A stretch of DNA of 64,000 nucleotides from contig NC_133336.1 of the NCBI RefSeq assembly GCF_042186555.1, positions 39,550,338 to 39,614,337 on the forward strand, written 5' to 3'. The notes under the pieces were generated by a model. That model was not told where the DNA came from. It worked only from the letters and a program-made list of their open reading frames with translations, and ran no database searches. Source of the stretch: Aquarana catesbeiana (lineage: Eukaryota > Chordata > Amphibia > Anura > Ranidae). The position numbers were made by a program, and so were the translations under genes. Shown here in pieces: positions 38,701-43,911 of this stretch (positions within the stretch are counted from its first letter, which is position 1; each line of letters begins with the position of its first letter).

Positions 38701-40021
38701 ATTAGTGTTAGTCTCTGAAGGTCACAGAACACACAGGGACAGATGACAGAGAGAAGAGGTTTTGCTGTGTAGATACTTCTATTCTGAGTAACTATGTCAG
38801 GACAATGGGTGGAGTTATGTTACTTAACTTTAGTCTAAAGCCATATAAGCTTATATGCAAAAATGGGTGTTACTCTAAGATATGCTGACATACCGTATAT
38901 ACTCGAGTAGAAGTCGTTCCGAGTATAAGTCGAGGCCCTAATTGACCACAAAAAAATGGGAAAAACTTATTGACCCGAGTATAAGACGAGGGTGAGAAAT
39001 GCACAGCTACTATAAGTGGAAAAGAGTGTCAACAATGCCCATTTGCAGCCTCACTGTGTCCATTTACAGCCATAGGTCCCCCGAACTTCAAACTCGATAG
39101 TTAAGGGTTCCTAGATGCCCCCTAGCTGCAGCCAAAATTTGGGGTCTCTGAACCCAAAGGGTCCTGAAATGACATTGCTGCAGATGGACACAGTTGACCG
39201 ACTTTGGGGCCCCGTATCTTGGGGCCACTTAGTGCTAGGAACCCCAAATAGGAACATATTCAAAGCTGGTGTTTCTAGCACCAAGTGGCCCCGAAATACG
39301 GGGCCCCTAATATCGGTTCAGAAAATGTCAAGCACTTTTCTGCAGCAGAGAATGACATTTTCCGAACCGGTTTTGGGGCCCCATATCTCTGGGCCACTTA
39401 GTCCTAGGAACTCCAGCTTTGGATATGTTATGATACCAGTTCCACTTGGTTAGCACACCAAATTTGGGGTTCCTAGTAAGGATTCTACAATTTCTACTAT
39501 GAAACGAATTCCTAAAAGTAAGGTGAAGATGCAGCCTTGGATAAAGACAGACACATTTCTCCTTTACACACCCTCTAGGAGAGAGGACACTGACATATTA
39601 CACAAAGACTTTGCTATTCATCCAGAAATGCCCCTGAGATACTAGAATAGTAGAATAGATTAGATATTACTACTTTCTTCAGGGATATACAATGTAATAC
39701 TGGGCACATATAATCACGCACATAGGTTGAACTTGATGGACTTGTGTCTTTTTTTTCAACCTCGCCTACTATGTAAGGTAAATTCATCATGTATGTTGCA
39801 TGAATTCAGTGTGTTCAGCCCTGTAAAGTTCTCTCTTTATTTCCTGGTAAAGCTTGTGTCTGGATGCCATTGGGAAGAACGCCTCCATATTGGAAAGCCA
39901 GATGTACTGCCTGCCCATGAAGCTTCTAGAACAGGCCAGGAAGAGAATCACCTACTGGGCAGCAGCCTCCTTCAGACAGAGCAGCAGGAAGCGTTTGTAT
40001 AAAGTCAACAATGAGACCTGA
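7343..40021 (+). CDS. KLHDC1: KLHDC1, kelch-domain E3 ligase substrate receptor (coding exons 2-13; first exon upstream of window)
   Basis: Twelve exons, all with AG/GT borders, sum to 1104 nt, which is 367 codons plus TGA. The vertebrate protein is about 400 residues, so only the first ~40 residues are missing, upstream of the window. Kelch blades show as YIFGGY, IYFGGYG, YVFGGR, YLFGGL and MVFGGS followed by conserved Trp/Tyr. The family is known as a substrate receptor of cullin-RING ligases; KLHDC1 works with CUL5 on glycine-ended truncated selenoproteins, and its paralogue KLHDC2 uses CUL2. The KLHDC2 degron-pocket residues (Arg236, Arg241, Ser269 in human) align with the Arg of FGGR (exon 7), the Arg of TRMND (exon 8) and the Ser of GRSWH (exon 9). 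A BC-box (SLLSLCLDAI) spans the exon 12/13 junction. SGSCGAC and the C-terminus separate it from KLHDC2. It lies in tandem 5' of KLHDC2. No broken exon was seen; introns hold all the bulk. Confidence 0.95.
7520..8640. mobile_element. Dispersed amphibian repeat with nested TTAA-flanked insertion (7844-8323)
   Basis: The block around 7550-7640 (GAGGAGGTCTAG, GCGGCGATACC, CACATGCGTGG) recurs at 44938-45060 and inverted near 62080-62160. The nested piece starts AGTGGTTGTAAAGCC and ends CCTTTTCCT between TTAA at 7840-7843 and 8324-8327, typical of piggyBac-like insertions. No transposase seen. Confidence 0.55.
8748..8865 (+). CDS. KLHDC1: KLHDC1 exon 3
   Basis: Acceptor ttgcag, donor gtatat. It is 118 nt: it completes the split Trp codon and ends in phase 0. 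It encodes LPPSMSGSCGACLNG then LYIFGGYDDKGYSNQ, a kelch blade. Length and phases equal the third coding exon of KLHDC2 at 62447-62564. Confidence 0.95.
9160..9605. mobile_element. Dispersed repeat, CGTCGCACGACCGCGCAATTG family
   Basis: Shares GTCGCACGACCGCGC, AATGGCCTGGTCAG and an AAGTGGTTAA end with stretches at 13900-14205, 20600-21150, 45760-46530, 52490-52656 and 54960-55204. The type of element is not certain. No coding. Confidence 0.55.
9773..9891 (+). CDS. KLHDC1: KLHDC1 exon 4
   Basis: Acceptor tttaaag, donor gtgagt. It is 119 nt, starting in phase 0 and ending inside an Arg codon (CG|G). It encodes LYYMDLHSGNG...FTWKHVKNF...PPTPRDKLSCWTY, typical of the PRDKLSCW step between blades 2 and 3. 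Confidence 0.95.
9986..10235. mobile_element. Harbinger-type MITE with TTA duplication
   Basis: TTA at 9983-9985 and 10236-10238 flank the inverted ends GGCCCCTTTCACAC and GTGTGAAAGAGGCC. The 250-bp interior is itself palindromic (AGTCGCATCAAAGTC / GACTTGAAGTCGC). Confidence 0.75.
10442..10980. mobile_element. piggyBac-like MITE (TTAA target duplication)
   Basis: TTAA at 10438-10441 and 10981-10984. Ends AGGGTAACTCCACTTT and AAAGTGGAGTTATGCT are inverted repeats. 539 bp, non-coding. Confidence 0.75.
10990..11238. mobile_element. piggyBac-like MITE, AGTGTAGCTCC family
   Basis: TTAA at 10986-10989 and 11239-11242. Ends AGTGTAGCTCCACC and CTGGAGCTCCACT. Only 9 bp separate it from the previous TTAA element. 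The interior (GCAGCTACAGTATTTGTA) relates it to 6810-7195 and 54348-54776. Confidence 0.7.
11285..11480. repeat. (TTCTA/TTCTT)n microsatellite
   Basis: About 200 bp of TTCTATTCTATTCTTTT-type units, degenerate at both ends. Intronic. Confidence 0.9.
11762..12000. mobile_element. Harbinger-like element, one end recognisable
   Basis: Follows TAA with TGCCACGTACACACGAGCGG, matching the GTACACACGATCGG-type ends of 16541-17854 and 42029-42455. Inverted copies of CGGACTTTCCG / CGGAAAGTCCG lie inside. The opposite end was not found, so the limit at 12000 is approximate. Confidence 0.5.
12602..12796. repeat. 195-bp element bounded by a perfect 36-bp inverted repeat
   Basis: 12602-12637 (CAATAGGCATGAATGGATTC...) is the exact reverse complement of 12761-12796. 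Inside is a second, 15-bp inverted repeat (CACAGCAGACAACAA at 12642) enclosing the hammerhead-like motif, and an AATAAATAAGG tract. Confidence 0.9.
12642..12712 (-). ncRNA. Hammerhead-ribozyme-like motif (helix I complete, one core change)
   Basis: On the minus strand: helix I CACAGCAGACAACAA...GC pairs perfectly with GC...TTGTTGTCTGCTGTG. Between them are CTGAGTA, a 6-bp helix II (GCACTG-atgc-CAGTGC) and GAAACGTC. The family core is CTGANGA...GAAA; here G8 is T, so it is probably inactive. A GTC triplet sits where cleavage would occur. Alternative: chance palindrome in a foldback repeat. Confidence 0.5.
12800..13370. other. Intronic repeat-like DNA without clear ends
   Basis: Contains retroposon-like text (TTTTTCAGGGATTTTATTAG, CCACCAAATGTGG), but no open frame, terminal repeat or exon that can be supported. 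Confidence 0.35.
13370..14205. mobile_element. Dispersed repeat with internal CAGTGCC minisatellite
   Basis: Starts near CACATGATCAGCTGTGTCC and ends at AAGTGGTTAA (14205), sharing its 3' part with 9160-9605. The stretch 13690-13915 is a degenerate tandem of CAGTGCCACC(T/A)AT units of about 10-14 bp. Confidence 0.6.
14792..14870 (+). CDS. KLHDC1: KLHDC1 exon 5
   Basis: Acceptor tttccag, donor gtaatg. It is 79 nt: it completes Arg and ends in phase 0. It encodes LIYFGGYGCRRHSEIGDCFD, a kelch blade with the double glycine, and ends at HDASW. Confidence 0.95.
15076..15990. mobile_element. hAT-like foldback MITE, right end lost, with 16-bp minisatellite
   Basis: Begins TAGACATGTGCAATT like the complete copies at 41088 and 42934, and has the same palindromic AATAATAATAAATAA / TTATTATTATTTATT centre. 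The left arm holds a GAATGTCCGAATTTTC tandem (15180-15330). The matching right terminus is missing; the next recognisable sequence near 15990 is unrelated. Confidence 0.75.
16201..16284 (+). CDS. KLHDC1: KLHDC1 exon 6
   Basis: Acceptor gtttgcag, donor gtaagt. It is 84 nt, phase 0 to 0. It encodes FWGWNNDIHVFDTQKQAW, the GWND...HV.D...W pattern shared by KLHDC1 and KLHDC2. Confidence 0.95.
16541..17854. mobile_element. Harbinger-like non-autonomous element, complete
   Basis: TAA at 16538-16540 and 17855-17857 flank perfect ends AGCCTCGTACACACGATCGG and CCGATCGTGTGTACGAGGCT. Sub-terminal TTGGCCAACA / TGTTGG copies continue the inverted repeats. 1314 bp; no transposase frame. Fills most of KLHDC1 intron 6 with the Tc1 copy that follows. 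Confidence 0.85.
18282..19388 (+). pseudogene. Tc1/mariner transposase pseudogene, 3'-truncated
   Basis: Left terminus CAATGGGGACGGAAAGTATT after TA (18280-18281). The reading frame starts at 18658; the N-terminal helix-turn-helix (LPEELRDRIVARHRSGQGYK) runs to about 18870, then the frame shifts. 18888-19181 carries the second DNA-binding half and the first catalytic Asp (ILWSDETKIE). A stop follows, then KHGGGSIMPWGCFS and the start of the next block. Lost at 19388: the second Asp, the third acidic residue and the right terminal repeat. A different repeat (AATGAGGGACAAATGAGG) follows, so the copy cannot move itself. Confidence 0.85.
19389..19720. mobile_element. AATGAGGGAC repeat fragment and adjoining MITE-like segment
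   Basis: 19389-19490 matches 22190-22290 (ACCAAAATGAGGGACAAATG, CAGGGACAGTTGGGA). From 19490 a segment with AAGTAGTGCAGGAACTAC and TGACAAATTGC resembles the 9986-10235 class, but its ends are unclear. Confidence 0.5.
20280..20360 (+). CDS. KLHDC1: KLHDC1 exon 7, carries the first degron-pocket arginine
   Basis: Acceptor ttttttcag, donor gttagt. It is 81 nt, phase 0 to 0. It encodes PPQPRAAHSCAVLGNKGYVF then GGRVL. The Arg after GG aligns with human KLHDC2 Arg236, which contacts the substrate C-terminus. Confidence 0.95.
20447..20505 (+). CDS. KLHDC1: KLHDC1 exon 8, carries the second degron-pocket arginine
   Basis: Separated from exon 7 by an 86-bp intron, the shortest in the gene here. Acceptor ttctag, donor gtaagc, 59 nt. 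It encodes QTRMNDLHFLNLDTWIWSG. The Arg of TRMND sits five residues after the exon 7 Arg, the same spacing as human KLHDC2 Arg236/Arg241. Confidence 0.95.
20600..21150. mobile_element. Dispersed repeat (AGCGTCTATTAATTGGTTTGCGC family)
   Basis: Near-copy of 45900-46320: TAGGCCGATACAAATTCTTC, GCGCAAAAGTTATAGCGTCT, TAATGGCGGCGATC. No frame or terminal repeats recognised with certainty. Confidence 0.6.
21265..21597 (+). mobile_element. Tc1/mariner 3' fragment (GTATTGGG family)
   Basis: Runs from GTCCATAAAGACATGGATGA through GACCTCAACCTGATAGACC to the terminus CCCAATACTTTTGACAGTATA. It is the 3' third of the element also seen at 28772-29143 and 40884-42525. Confidence 0.85.
21725..22440 (+). mobile_element. 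Non-LTR retroposon tail (L2/V-SINE-like), split by another insertion
   Basis: 21725-21920 contains TCCCACACTCCAAAGACATG and ends GTTAATTGGATGCTGTCTAA. The same element resumes at 22298 (GAGTTAGGAACCTTAGATTG, GCTATATAAGTACC) and ends in an AATAAATAAATAAATG tail. Between them, 21925-22297 carries CATACCTCCCAACT and, inverted, AGTTGGGAACTATG, so a second element landed within the first; TAGTA lies on both sides. Confidence 0.65.
22537..22555. repeat. Poly(G) run
   Basis: About 18 G in a row, like the run at 30358-30378. Length may not be reliable in the assembly. Confidence 0.8.
22855..22967 (+). CDS. KLHDC1: KLHDC1 exon 9, carries the degron-pocket serine
   Basis: Acceptor cccccccag; the donor gtgagt starts inside what looks like a Ser codon, so the exon ends A|GT and 113 nt fit the frame. 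It encodes PRGRSWHTLTPIGEEHLYLF then GGLSAESVPL. The Ser of GRSWH aligns with human KLHDC2 Ser269. Confidence 0.93.
23130..23202 (+). CDS. KLHDC1: KLHDC1 exon 10
   Basis: Acceptor tttttgcag, donor gtacat. It is 73 nt: it completes Ser and ends inside Arg (AG|A). It encodes DGWIYSLSTSEWKQLTHLDK then DQP. The intron behind it holds the large satellite array. Confidence 0.94.
23595..27045. repeat. 31-bp satellite with 1080-bp higher-order repeat, in KLHDC1 intron 10
   Basis: Monomer TAAGGGGTCCTTTCTACACT + CACCACCAATG (31 bp), with variants CACTTCTACACTGACC and ATATAAGG. Blocks of many monomers recur in fixed order: GGAGCCACGTCTACACTGAC occurs at 23681, 24792 and 25872. The later two period lengths are 1080 bp; the first is 1111 because it has one extra monomer in a run of five identical units (about 23755-23905). 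Copies 2 and 3 differ at only about five positions. A non-repeating tail continues to 27045. Confidence 0.95.
27060..28170. other. Intronic DNA, one degenerate duplication only
   Basis: 27255-27340 (CTTCCTGTCAC...GTACAGGAAGTGAGGGAAAA) resembles 23340-23410 on the other side of the satellite, an old repeat pair flanking the array. Nothing coding was found. Confidence 0.4.
28180..29143. mobile_element. Rearranged Tc1/mariner copy with internal inversion
   Basis: 28180-28290 and 28655-28770 read as transposase on the minus strand (GGGGIMVWGCFSGG at 28690-28740), while 28772-29143 reads on the plus strand (DWPAQSPDLNLIEHLWDELE, then LTNALLEEWSNIPIDTLLN) and ends CCCAATACTTTTGAAAATATA. The two halves of one gene face each other, so part of the element was inverted. 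28300-28650 between the minus-strand pieces holds other sequence, including a hammerhead-like motif. Confidence 0.75.
28347..28376 (+). ncRNA. Degenerate hammerhead-ribozyme-like core
   Basis: CTGAGAA, a short helix II (CC-atcact-GG) and GAAACATGTT. Two core changes from CTGANGA (G8 to A is critical) and a 2-bp helix II make it a likely relic. The palindromic ACATGT after GAA matches the site at 58706. Confidence 0.3.
29258..30029. mobile_element. hAT-like non-autonomous element
   Basis: Ends CAGGGGTAGGCAACC and GGTTGCTGACCCCCG are inverted repeats. Flanks AGCTAGAT (29250-29257) and AGCTAGAC (30030-30037) are an 8-bp duplication with one difference. 772 bp without a transposase frame. Confidence 0.75.
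30358..30378. repeat. Poly(G) run
   Basis: About 21 G in a row in KLHDC1 intron 10; length may be unreliable. Confidence 0.8.
30631..30715 (+). CDS. KLHDC1: KLHDC1 exon 11
   Basis: Acceptor tgtttatag, donor gtaagt. It is 85 nt: it completes Arg and ends in phase 0. It encodes LWHTACLGKDGEVMVFGGSK then DDLLSLDT, the last clear kelch blade. Confidence 0.95.
31795..32180. repeat. 36-bp minisatellite
   Basis: Unit CCACCAGATGCTGATTGTCA + CTTGCCACGTCACCTG, about 10 copies, degenerating to the right. The open frame with HLPPDADC repeats is a by-product. Confidence 0.9.
32390..32580. repeat. GCCCGCTAACTGATCC tandem repeat
   Basis: Units of about 20-28 bp around CCGGCCCGCTAACTGATCC, 7-8 degenerate copies, inside the 31581-32640 element. 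Confidence 0.8.
33194..33572. mobile_element. Harbinger-type MITE (TAA duplication)
   Basis: TAA at 33191-33193 and 33573-33575. Ends GGCTCCCTTCACACTGAGGC and CCCAGCGTGAAAGTAGCC. The interior has GCGCTTGTTAAGCGCC and AGCGGCGCTTTAGC stems. Same family as 45179-45592. Confidence 0.75.
33576..33903. mobile_element. Harbinger-type MITE abutting the previous one
   Basis: Starts directly after the TAA at 33573-33575 (GGCCTCATGCACAGACAG) and ends TGTGCATGAGACCT before TAA at 33904-33906. The two elements share one TAA. Its right end is 93 bp upstream of KLHDC1 exon 12. Confidence 0.65.
33997..34049 (+). CDS. KLHDC1: KLHDC1 exon 12
   Basis: Acceptor tttttttacag, donor gtgcaa, 53 nt. It encodes GHCNDLLIFQIQPYSLL plus two bases of the next codon. 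Reading through the donor would give a short unrelated tail ending in TGA near 34098. The spliced form is preferred because it rejoins a conserved C-terminus at 39853. Confidence 0.92.
34376..34620 (-). mobile_element. Amphibian retroposon fragment (ACATAGTTACATAGTTAG...)
   Basis: TAGTCAGGTTGAAAAAACAC and AGTCCATCTAGTTCAACC are the reverse complement of the tail at 39720-39775. The run continues through CCAGAGGAAGGCGAAAAACC. A common dispersed family in frogs; exact class not resolved. Confidence 0.65.
34620..35600. other. Intronic repeat mosaic, no gene
   Basis: 35094-35130 has a GAGGTTTACAACCACTTTAA end typical of TTAA-type MITEs, followed by GTCGGCCATACATGGATCAA, an element start also seen at 61035. 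No complete element limits could be set. Confidence 0.4.
35617..35725. repeat. (TA)n microsatellite
   Basis: Two (TA) blocks (35620-35650 and 35670-35725) separated by a short GTCCAATCTTGTGGATGA segment, preceded by poly(A). Confidence 0.95.
35730..36780. other. Intronic repeats, tandem-like pair, no gene
   Basis: 35970-36120 and 36140-36290 are two degenerate copies of one segment (GGCAGCATTTACAAGCA, CAGTCGGCTGTATTTT, GGTGCCCTTCTCAATATGG). No coding or RNA gene supported. Confidence 0.5.
36888..37885. mobile_element. Foldback element with ~300-bp inverted arms
   Basis: 36888-37165 (AATAGAAATAAAATGCAGCG, AAGTGAAAAAATGATTTAAG, AAAGAAGCTTGTGAGAAAAA) is repeated inverted at 37545-37885. The arms are flanked by near-identical direct copies of CAGTTTTCATCTGTGAA (about 36777 and 37887), either an unusually long duplication or part of the unit. 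The ~380-bp loop holds a hammerhead-like motif. Confidence 0.7.
37171..37215 (+). ncRNA. Degenerate hammerhead-ribozyme-like motif in foldback loop
   Basis: CAGATGA (core CTGATGA with U4 changed), helix II GTCT-aatc-AGAC, then GAAACGCAG. Possible helix I CCGC (37174-37177) with GCGG (37208-37211). A separate GTTGAC-ctct-GTCAAC hairpin follows. Confidence 0.4.
38440..39775 (+). mobile_element. Amphibian retroposon split by an insertion (38620-39680)
   Basis: The 5' part ends with AGGATGTTGAATTCCCTTCC and GATAAGCACCTGAATGACC...CAGGGA near 38617. Typical 3' sequence (TAATACTGGGCACATATAAT, GAACTTGATGGACTTGTGTC, CGCCTACTATGTAA) resumes near 39676 after another CAGGGA. The ~1.06 kb between is foreign and includes the segment at 38893. 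The retroposon tail ends 77 bp before the exon 13 acceptor of KLHDC1. Confidence 0.5.
38893..39035. mobile_element. CCGTATATACTCGAGTA repeat
   Basis: ACCGTATATACTCGAGTAGA and inverted-like GACCCGAGTATAAGACGAGG mark a short DNA-transposon-like repeat widespread in vertebrates. The class is from memory of similar sequences, not proven here. Confidence 0.45.
39853..40021 (+). CDS. KLHDC1: KLHDC1 exon 13, terminal coding exon
   Basis: Acceptor AG at 39851-39852 after a pyrimidine stretch broken by ggtaa. It encodes LCLDAIGKNASILESQ, then LPMKLLEQARKRITYW, and stops with TGA at 40019-40021. Together with exon 12 it forms the Elongin-C BC-box pattern SLxxxCxxxI; LPMK just after may be the cullin-box. 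The final residues VNNET are not glycine-ended. Confidence 0.93.
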
Positions 40022-40165
40022 TCACTTGGGATGGGAACAATCGCACTGATTGCACTATTTACTAATGCGATACTTGGGGGGGGGGGGGCAAAATGTGAAT
40101 TACACAGAATCTGTCTTAAAGTAAACTTGTCACAAAGATGGGCAATTCAAACTGAGCATATGATG

Positions 40166-40171
40166 AATAAA
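40166..40171 (+). promoter_or_regulatory. Candidate poly(A) signal of KLHDC1
   Basis: A canonical AATAAA lies 145 nt after the KLHDC1 stop codon. It would give a short 3' UTR of about 165-175 nt. Later AATAAA copies in repeats could serve as alternatives. Confidence 0.5.
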
Positions 40172-40189
40172 TGCACATCTGAGGTCACC

Positions 40190-40836
40190 TCCAGTGAAAA
40201 TGTTTAGAAGATCCACTGATATCGATCGGTAGCTGGTTAGGTTGAGCTTGGCTGCTCCTAATTTTCATATCTACACTTGATTATTGAGGCCCACCCATCA
40301 CTTGAGTGGCCAATACAGAAGCTTTAGGGACAGGATGGGGTGAGTCAAGTCATACGTAAATATCAATTTTTCCTGTAAGGGTCCAGCTTGATGGTCCCAT
40401 CAAAAAACATGCCACTCAAAACCTCTCTACTGGCCGATCTAGTGATGGGAGGACTCAGTAACCAATAGGAAGGATTGAGAGGCGAGAGGGGTGGGATTAA
40501 AACAAGCTTGGTTAGTTGCCTTTTTTTTTTGGATATGATGATCATTTAAACATAGTTGAACATAATCAACATACTGAAGGTATTCTCAGATTATGCTTTT
40601 TTCTATCATATACTCAGTTTGAATTACTCAGATGTGTATTTAGTTTACTTTAACAATTAGGTTATGTTTTAAACTGCAACTATTTTATGCTTAAAGGGAC
40701 AGTGCACCAGGAACGGATATTTTGAGTGGATGCTGACAGGTTGAATCCCCAGCCATACAATATATTTAGGGTACTATGGTGGACCTCTGGTGAGTTTCTG
40801 GGTCTACCCAAGGGCAGTACCTTTTGTTAAGGGATC
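40190..40836. other. Start of KLHDC1-KLHDC2 intergenic region, nothing recognised
   Basis: No open frame, terminal repeat or conserved element could be supported. A TTAAAGTGGTTGTAAACCC end of a TTAA-type MITE begins at 40838. Confidence 0.4.
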
Positions 40837-41087
40837 TTAAAGTGGTTGTAAACCCTTATATATATCCAGTGAAGTGACTGGCCCCAATTTGGGGTGGAGG
40901 AACTTGACTGGCCTGCACAAAGACCTGGCCTCAACCTTTGGGTTGAATTGGAGAAGAGACTGTGAGCCAGTCCTTTTCGTCCAAAATCACTGCCTGACCT
41001 CACAAATGTGCTTCTGGATGAATGGCCAAACATTCCCATAGACACACTCCTAAACCTTGTGGGCAGCCTTCCCAGAAGTGTTGAAGC

Positions 41088-41969
41088 TAGACATGTGCGA
41101 TTCGTTTAGTTCCGCATTCGTTTTTTAACAAATTTTGACAAATTCGTTCATTTCGAATTTCCGAATTTTTAAATTTCCGAAAATTCAAAATTTCCGAATT
41201 TCCGAAAATTCAAAATTTCGGAAATTCGGAAATTCAAAATTTCAGAAATTTGAAAATTTCTAAAATTTGGAAATTTGAAAATCCGAAAATAAGAATGAAA
41301 ATCTGAAAATTCAACAGAATGAAAATCCAAAAATTCGAAAACCCGAAAATCTGAAATAATAACTAATAATAACTATTAAACTATAGGTATTGGAATTTCC
41401 TTTCAAATTTGGTTGTTAGTGAAGGTAACGAGTATGAATTTATCCAAAGTTACGAATTATCTGAAATAACGAATGCCGTATCTAAATGAATGGAACGGAA
41501 CAATCTAATAATAATAAATAACAATAATAATAATAAAACTTTTTTATTATTATTATTTATTATTAATTTGTTCCATTCCATTTGTTTAGATGCGGCATTC
41601 GTTATTTTGGATAATTCGTAACTTCAGATAAATTTGTATTCGTAAGGTTCACAAACAGCCAAATTTGAAAGGAAATTCCAATACCTATAATTTAATAGTT
41701 ATTATTGATTAGTTATTATTTAGAATTTTGCTGACTTTCTTTTTTTCCGATTTTCGAACTTTCGGATTTTCTAATTCTTGAATTTTAGAATTCCAAAAAT
41801 TCGGAATGCTGAAATTTGAAAATTCTGAAATTCTGAAATTTGAAAATTCGGAATTCGGAAGTTTGAAAATTCGGAAGTTTGAAAATTAGCAAATTTAAAA
41901 ATTTAGAATTTCCAAAAAACAAACGAATGAAGCCAAAACAAACAAATTTTTTGTCAGTGCACATGTCTA
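41088..41969. mobile_element. hAT foldback MITE with perfect 8-bp duplication
   Basis: TAGACATGTGCGATTCGTTT to GCACATGTCTA, flanked by GTTGAAGC at 41080-41087 and 41970-41977. AT-rich palindromic interior with GAATGCCGTATCTAA / TTAGATGCGGCATTC arms and an AATAATAATAA centre. 882 bp, no transposase. Confidence 0.92.
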
Positions 41970-42028
41970 GTTGAAGCTGTTATAGCTGCAAAGGGTGGGC
42001 CAACTCAATATTGAACCCTACGGTCTAA

Positions 42029-42455
42029 TGGCCTGTACACGCGGTCGGATTTTCCGACGGAAAATGTTCGATGTGAGCTTGCTGTCGGAAATTCCGACCA
42101 TATGTAGGCTCCATCGGACATTTTCCATCGGAATTTCCGTCACACAAAATTTGAGATCTGGATCTCAATTTTTTCGACAACAAAATCCGTTGTCGTAAAT
42201 TCCAATCGTGTGTACACAATTCCGACACACAAAGTGCCACGCATGCTCGGAATCAAGCAGAAGAGCAGCACTTGCTATTGAACTTAATTTTTCTCGGTTC
42301 GTCGTACGCGTTGTACGTCACTGCGTTCTTGACGTTCGGAATTTCTGACGAGATTTGTGTGACCGTGTGTATGCAAGACAAGTTTGAGCCAACATCCGTC
42401 GGGAAAAAAAAACATGGATTTTGTTGTTGGAATGTCTGATCGTGTGTACGGGGCA
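42029..42455. mobile_element. Harbinger-like MITE with TAA duplication
   Basis: TGGCCTGTACACGCGGTCGG to CGTGTGTACGGGGCA, flanked by TAA at 42026-42028 and 42456-42458. Relative of 16541-17854. Confidence 0.85.
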
Positions 42456-42933
42456 TAAGACTGGGATGCCATTAAAATTCATGTGTGTGTAAAGGCAGGT
42501 GTCCCAATACTTTTGATAAGATAGTATTTTCTACTATTCCCAGCCACAGATTTTTTTCAACATAAGGCGTACTGTAAATACTATCCGTATATGTATACTT
42601 TTTTTTTTTTACATGAAAGTAACAATACTTCACACTACAAAGCGCTTAAAAATGCACAGAAAATGCATTTATATTGATGCACAATGACATGCATTTTTTA
42701 ACACATTTTAAACTGCATTTCTGTAAAGGTTACATCAAGGCTTGACATTCTAAGATCTTTTTTATTTTGATTGACATGTTACATTGACACATGTTGACAC
42801 ACATTTTTGGCGTGTTTCGTAAAAATACATACTTGCTGCATTTTTCCGCAATCAACCTGTATGGTGTAAACAGGACAGATAAGTAACAATTGCTTTTTAT
42901 GCGTCATCGCGTTCAGCCTGTGTTGATCAAGGC

Positions 42934-43903
42934 TAGACATGTGCAATTCGTTTCGTTCCGAATTGGTTTTTTAACGAATTTCGACAAATTGTTTAATTCG
43001 GAAATATCCAAATTCACGAAAACCCTTTTAACAAATTTTTCCGAATATTCGTAAATTCAAATATTCGAAAATCTGTAAATTCGTACATTCACACATTCGT
43101 AAATTCGTACATTCGTAAAATTGGTACATAAGTACATTTGTATATTCGTAAATCCGTAAATTTGGAAATTCAGAAATCTGAAATAATAATTAACTAATAA
43201 TAACTTAACTATCACTAACTATTAAATTATAAGTATTGTAATTACCTTTTAAATTTGGCTGTTAGTGAACGTAACAAATACAAATTTATCCAAAGTTACA
43301 AATTATCCTAAATAACGAATGCCGTCTCCAAAGGAATGGAATGTAATGAATTAATAATAATAAATAACAATAATAATAATAAAATTTTTTTATTATTATT
43401 TATTATTATTTTGTTCCGTTCCATTAGTTTAGATGCAGCATTCTTTATTTCAGATAATTTGTAACTTCCGATAAATTCATATTTGTTACGATCACTAACA
43501 GCCAAATTTGAAAGGAAATTACAATACCTATAATTTAATAGTTAGTTACTATTTCAGATTTTCGAGTTTTCGGATTTGGAATTTCTAAATTTCCGAATTT
43601 TCTAATTTACGAATTTTCTAATTTACGAATATACGAATCTTCTAATTTACGAATGTACGAATTTTCTAATTTACGAATATACGAATCTTCTAATTTACGA
43701 ATGTACGAATATACGAATTTTCTAATTTACGAATGTACAAATTTACAAATTTACGAATGTATAAATTTACGAATGTATGAATGTACGAATTTACGAATGT
43801 ACAGATTTACTAATTGCGATCATAACGAATGACCCAAAAAACAAAAAAAACAAAAAACAAATGAAACGAAAACGAACACATTTTTTGGCAGTGCACATGT
43901 CTA
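42934..43903. mobile_element. hAT foldback MITE, second complete copy
   Basis: TAGACATGTGCAATTCGTTT to GCACATGTCTA, flanked by perfect 8-bp ATCAAGGC (42926-42933 and 43904-43911). Same family as 41088-41969; the right arm has a tandem of AATTTACGAATGTACG units (43590-43800). Confidence 0.92.
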
Positions 43904-43911
43904 ATCAAGGC

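Larger units (their letters stand above)
40884..42525 (+). mobile_element. Tc1/mariner 3' fragment broken by two later insertions
   Basis: The Tc1 sequence runs 40884-41087, resumes at 41970-42028, and again at 42456-42525, ending CCCAATACTTTTGATAAGAT. Joined, it equals the 3' end seen at 21265-21597. The gaps are exactly the hAT element (41088-41969) and the Harbinger-like element (42029-42455), each with its own target duplication. Confidence 0.9.
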
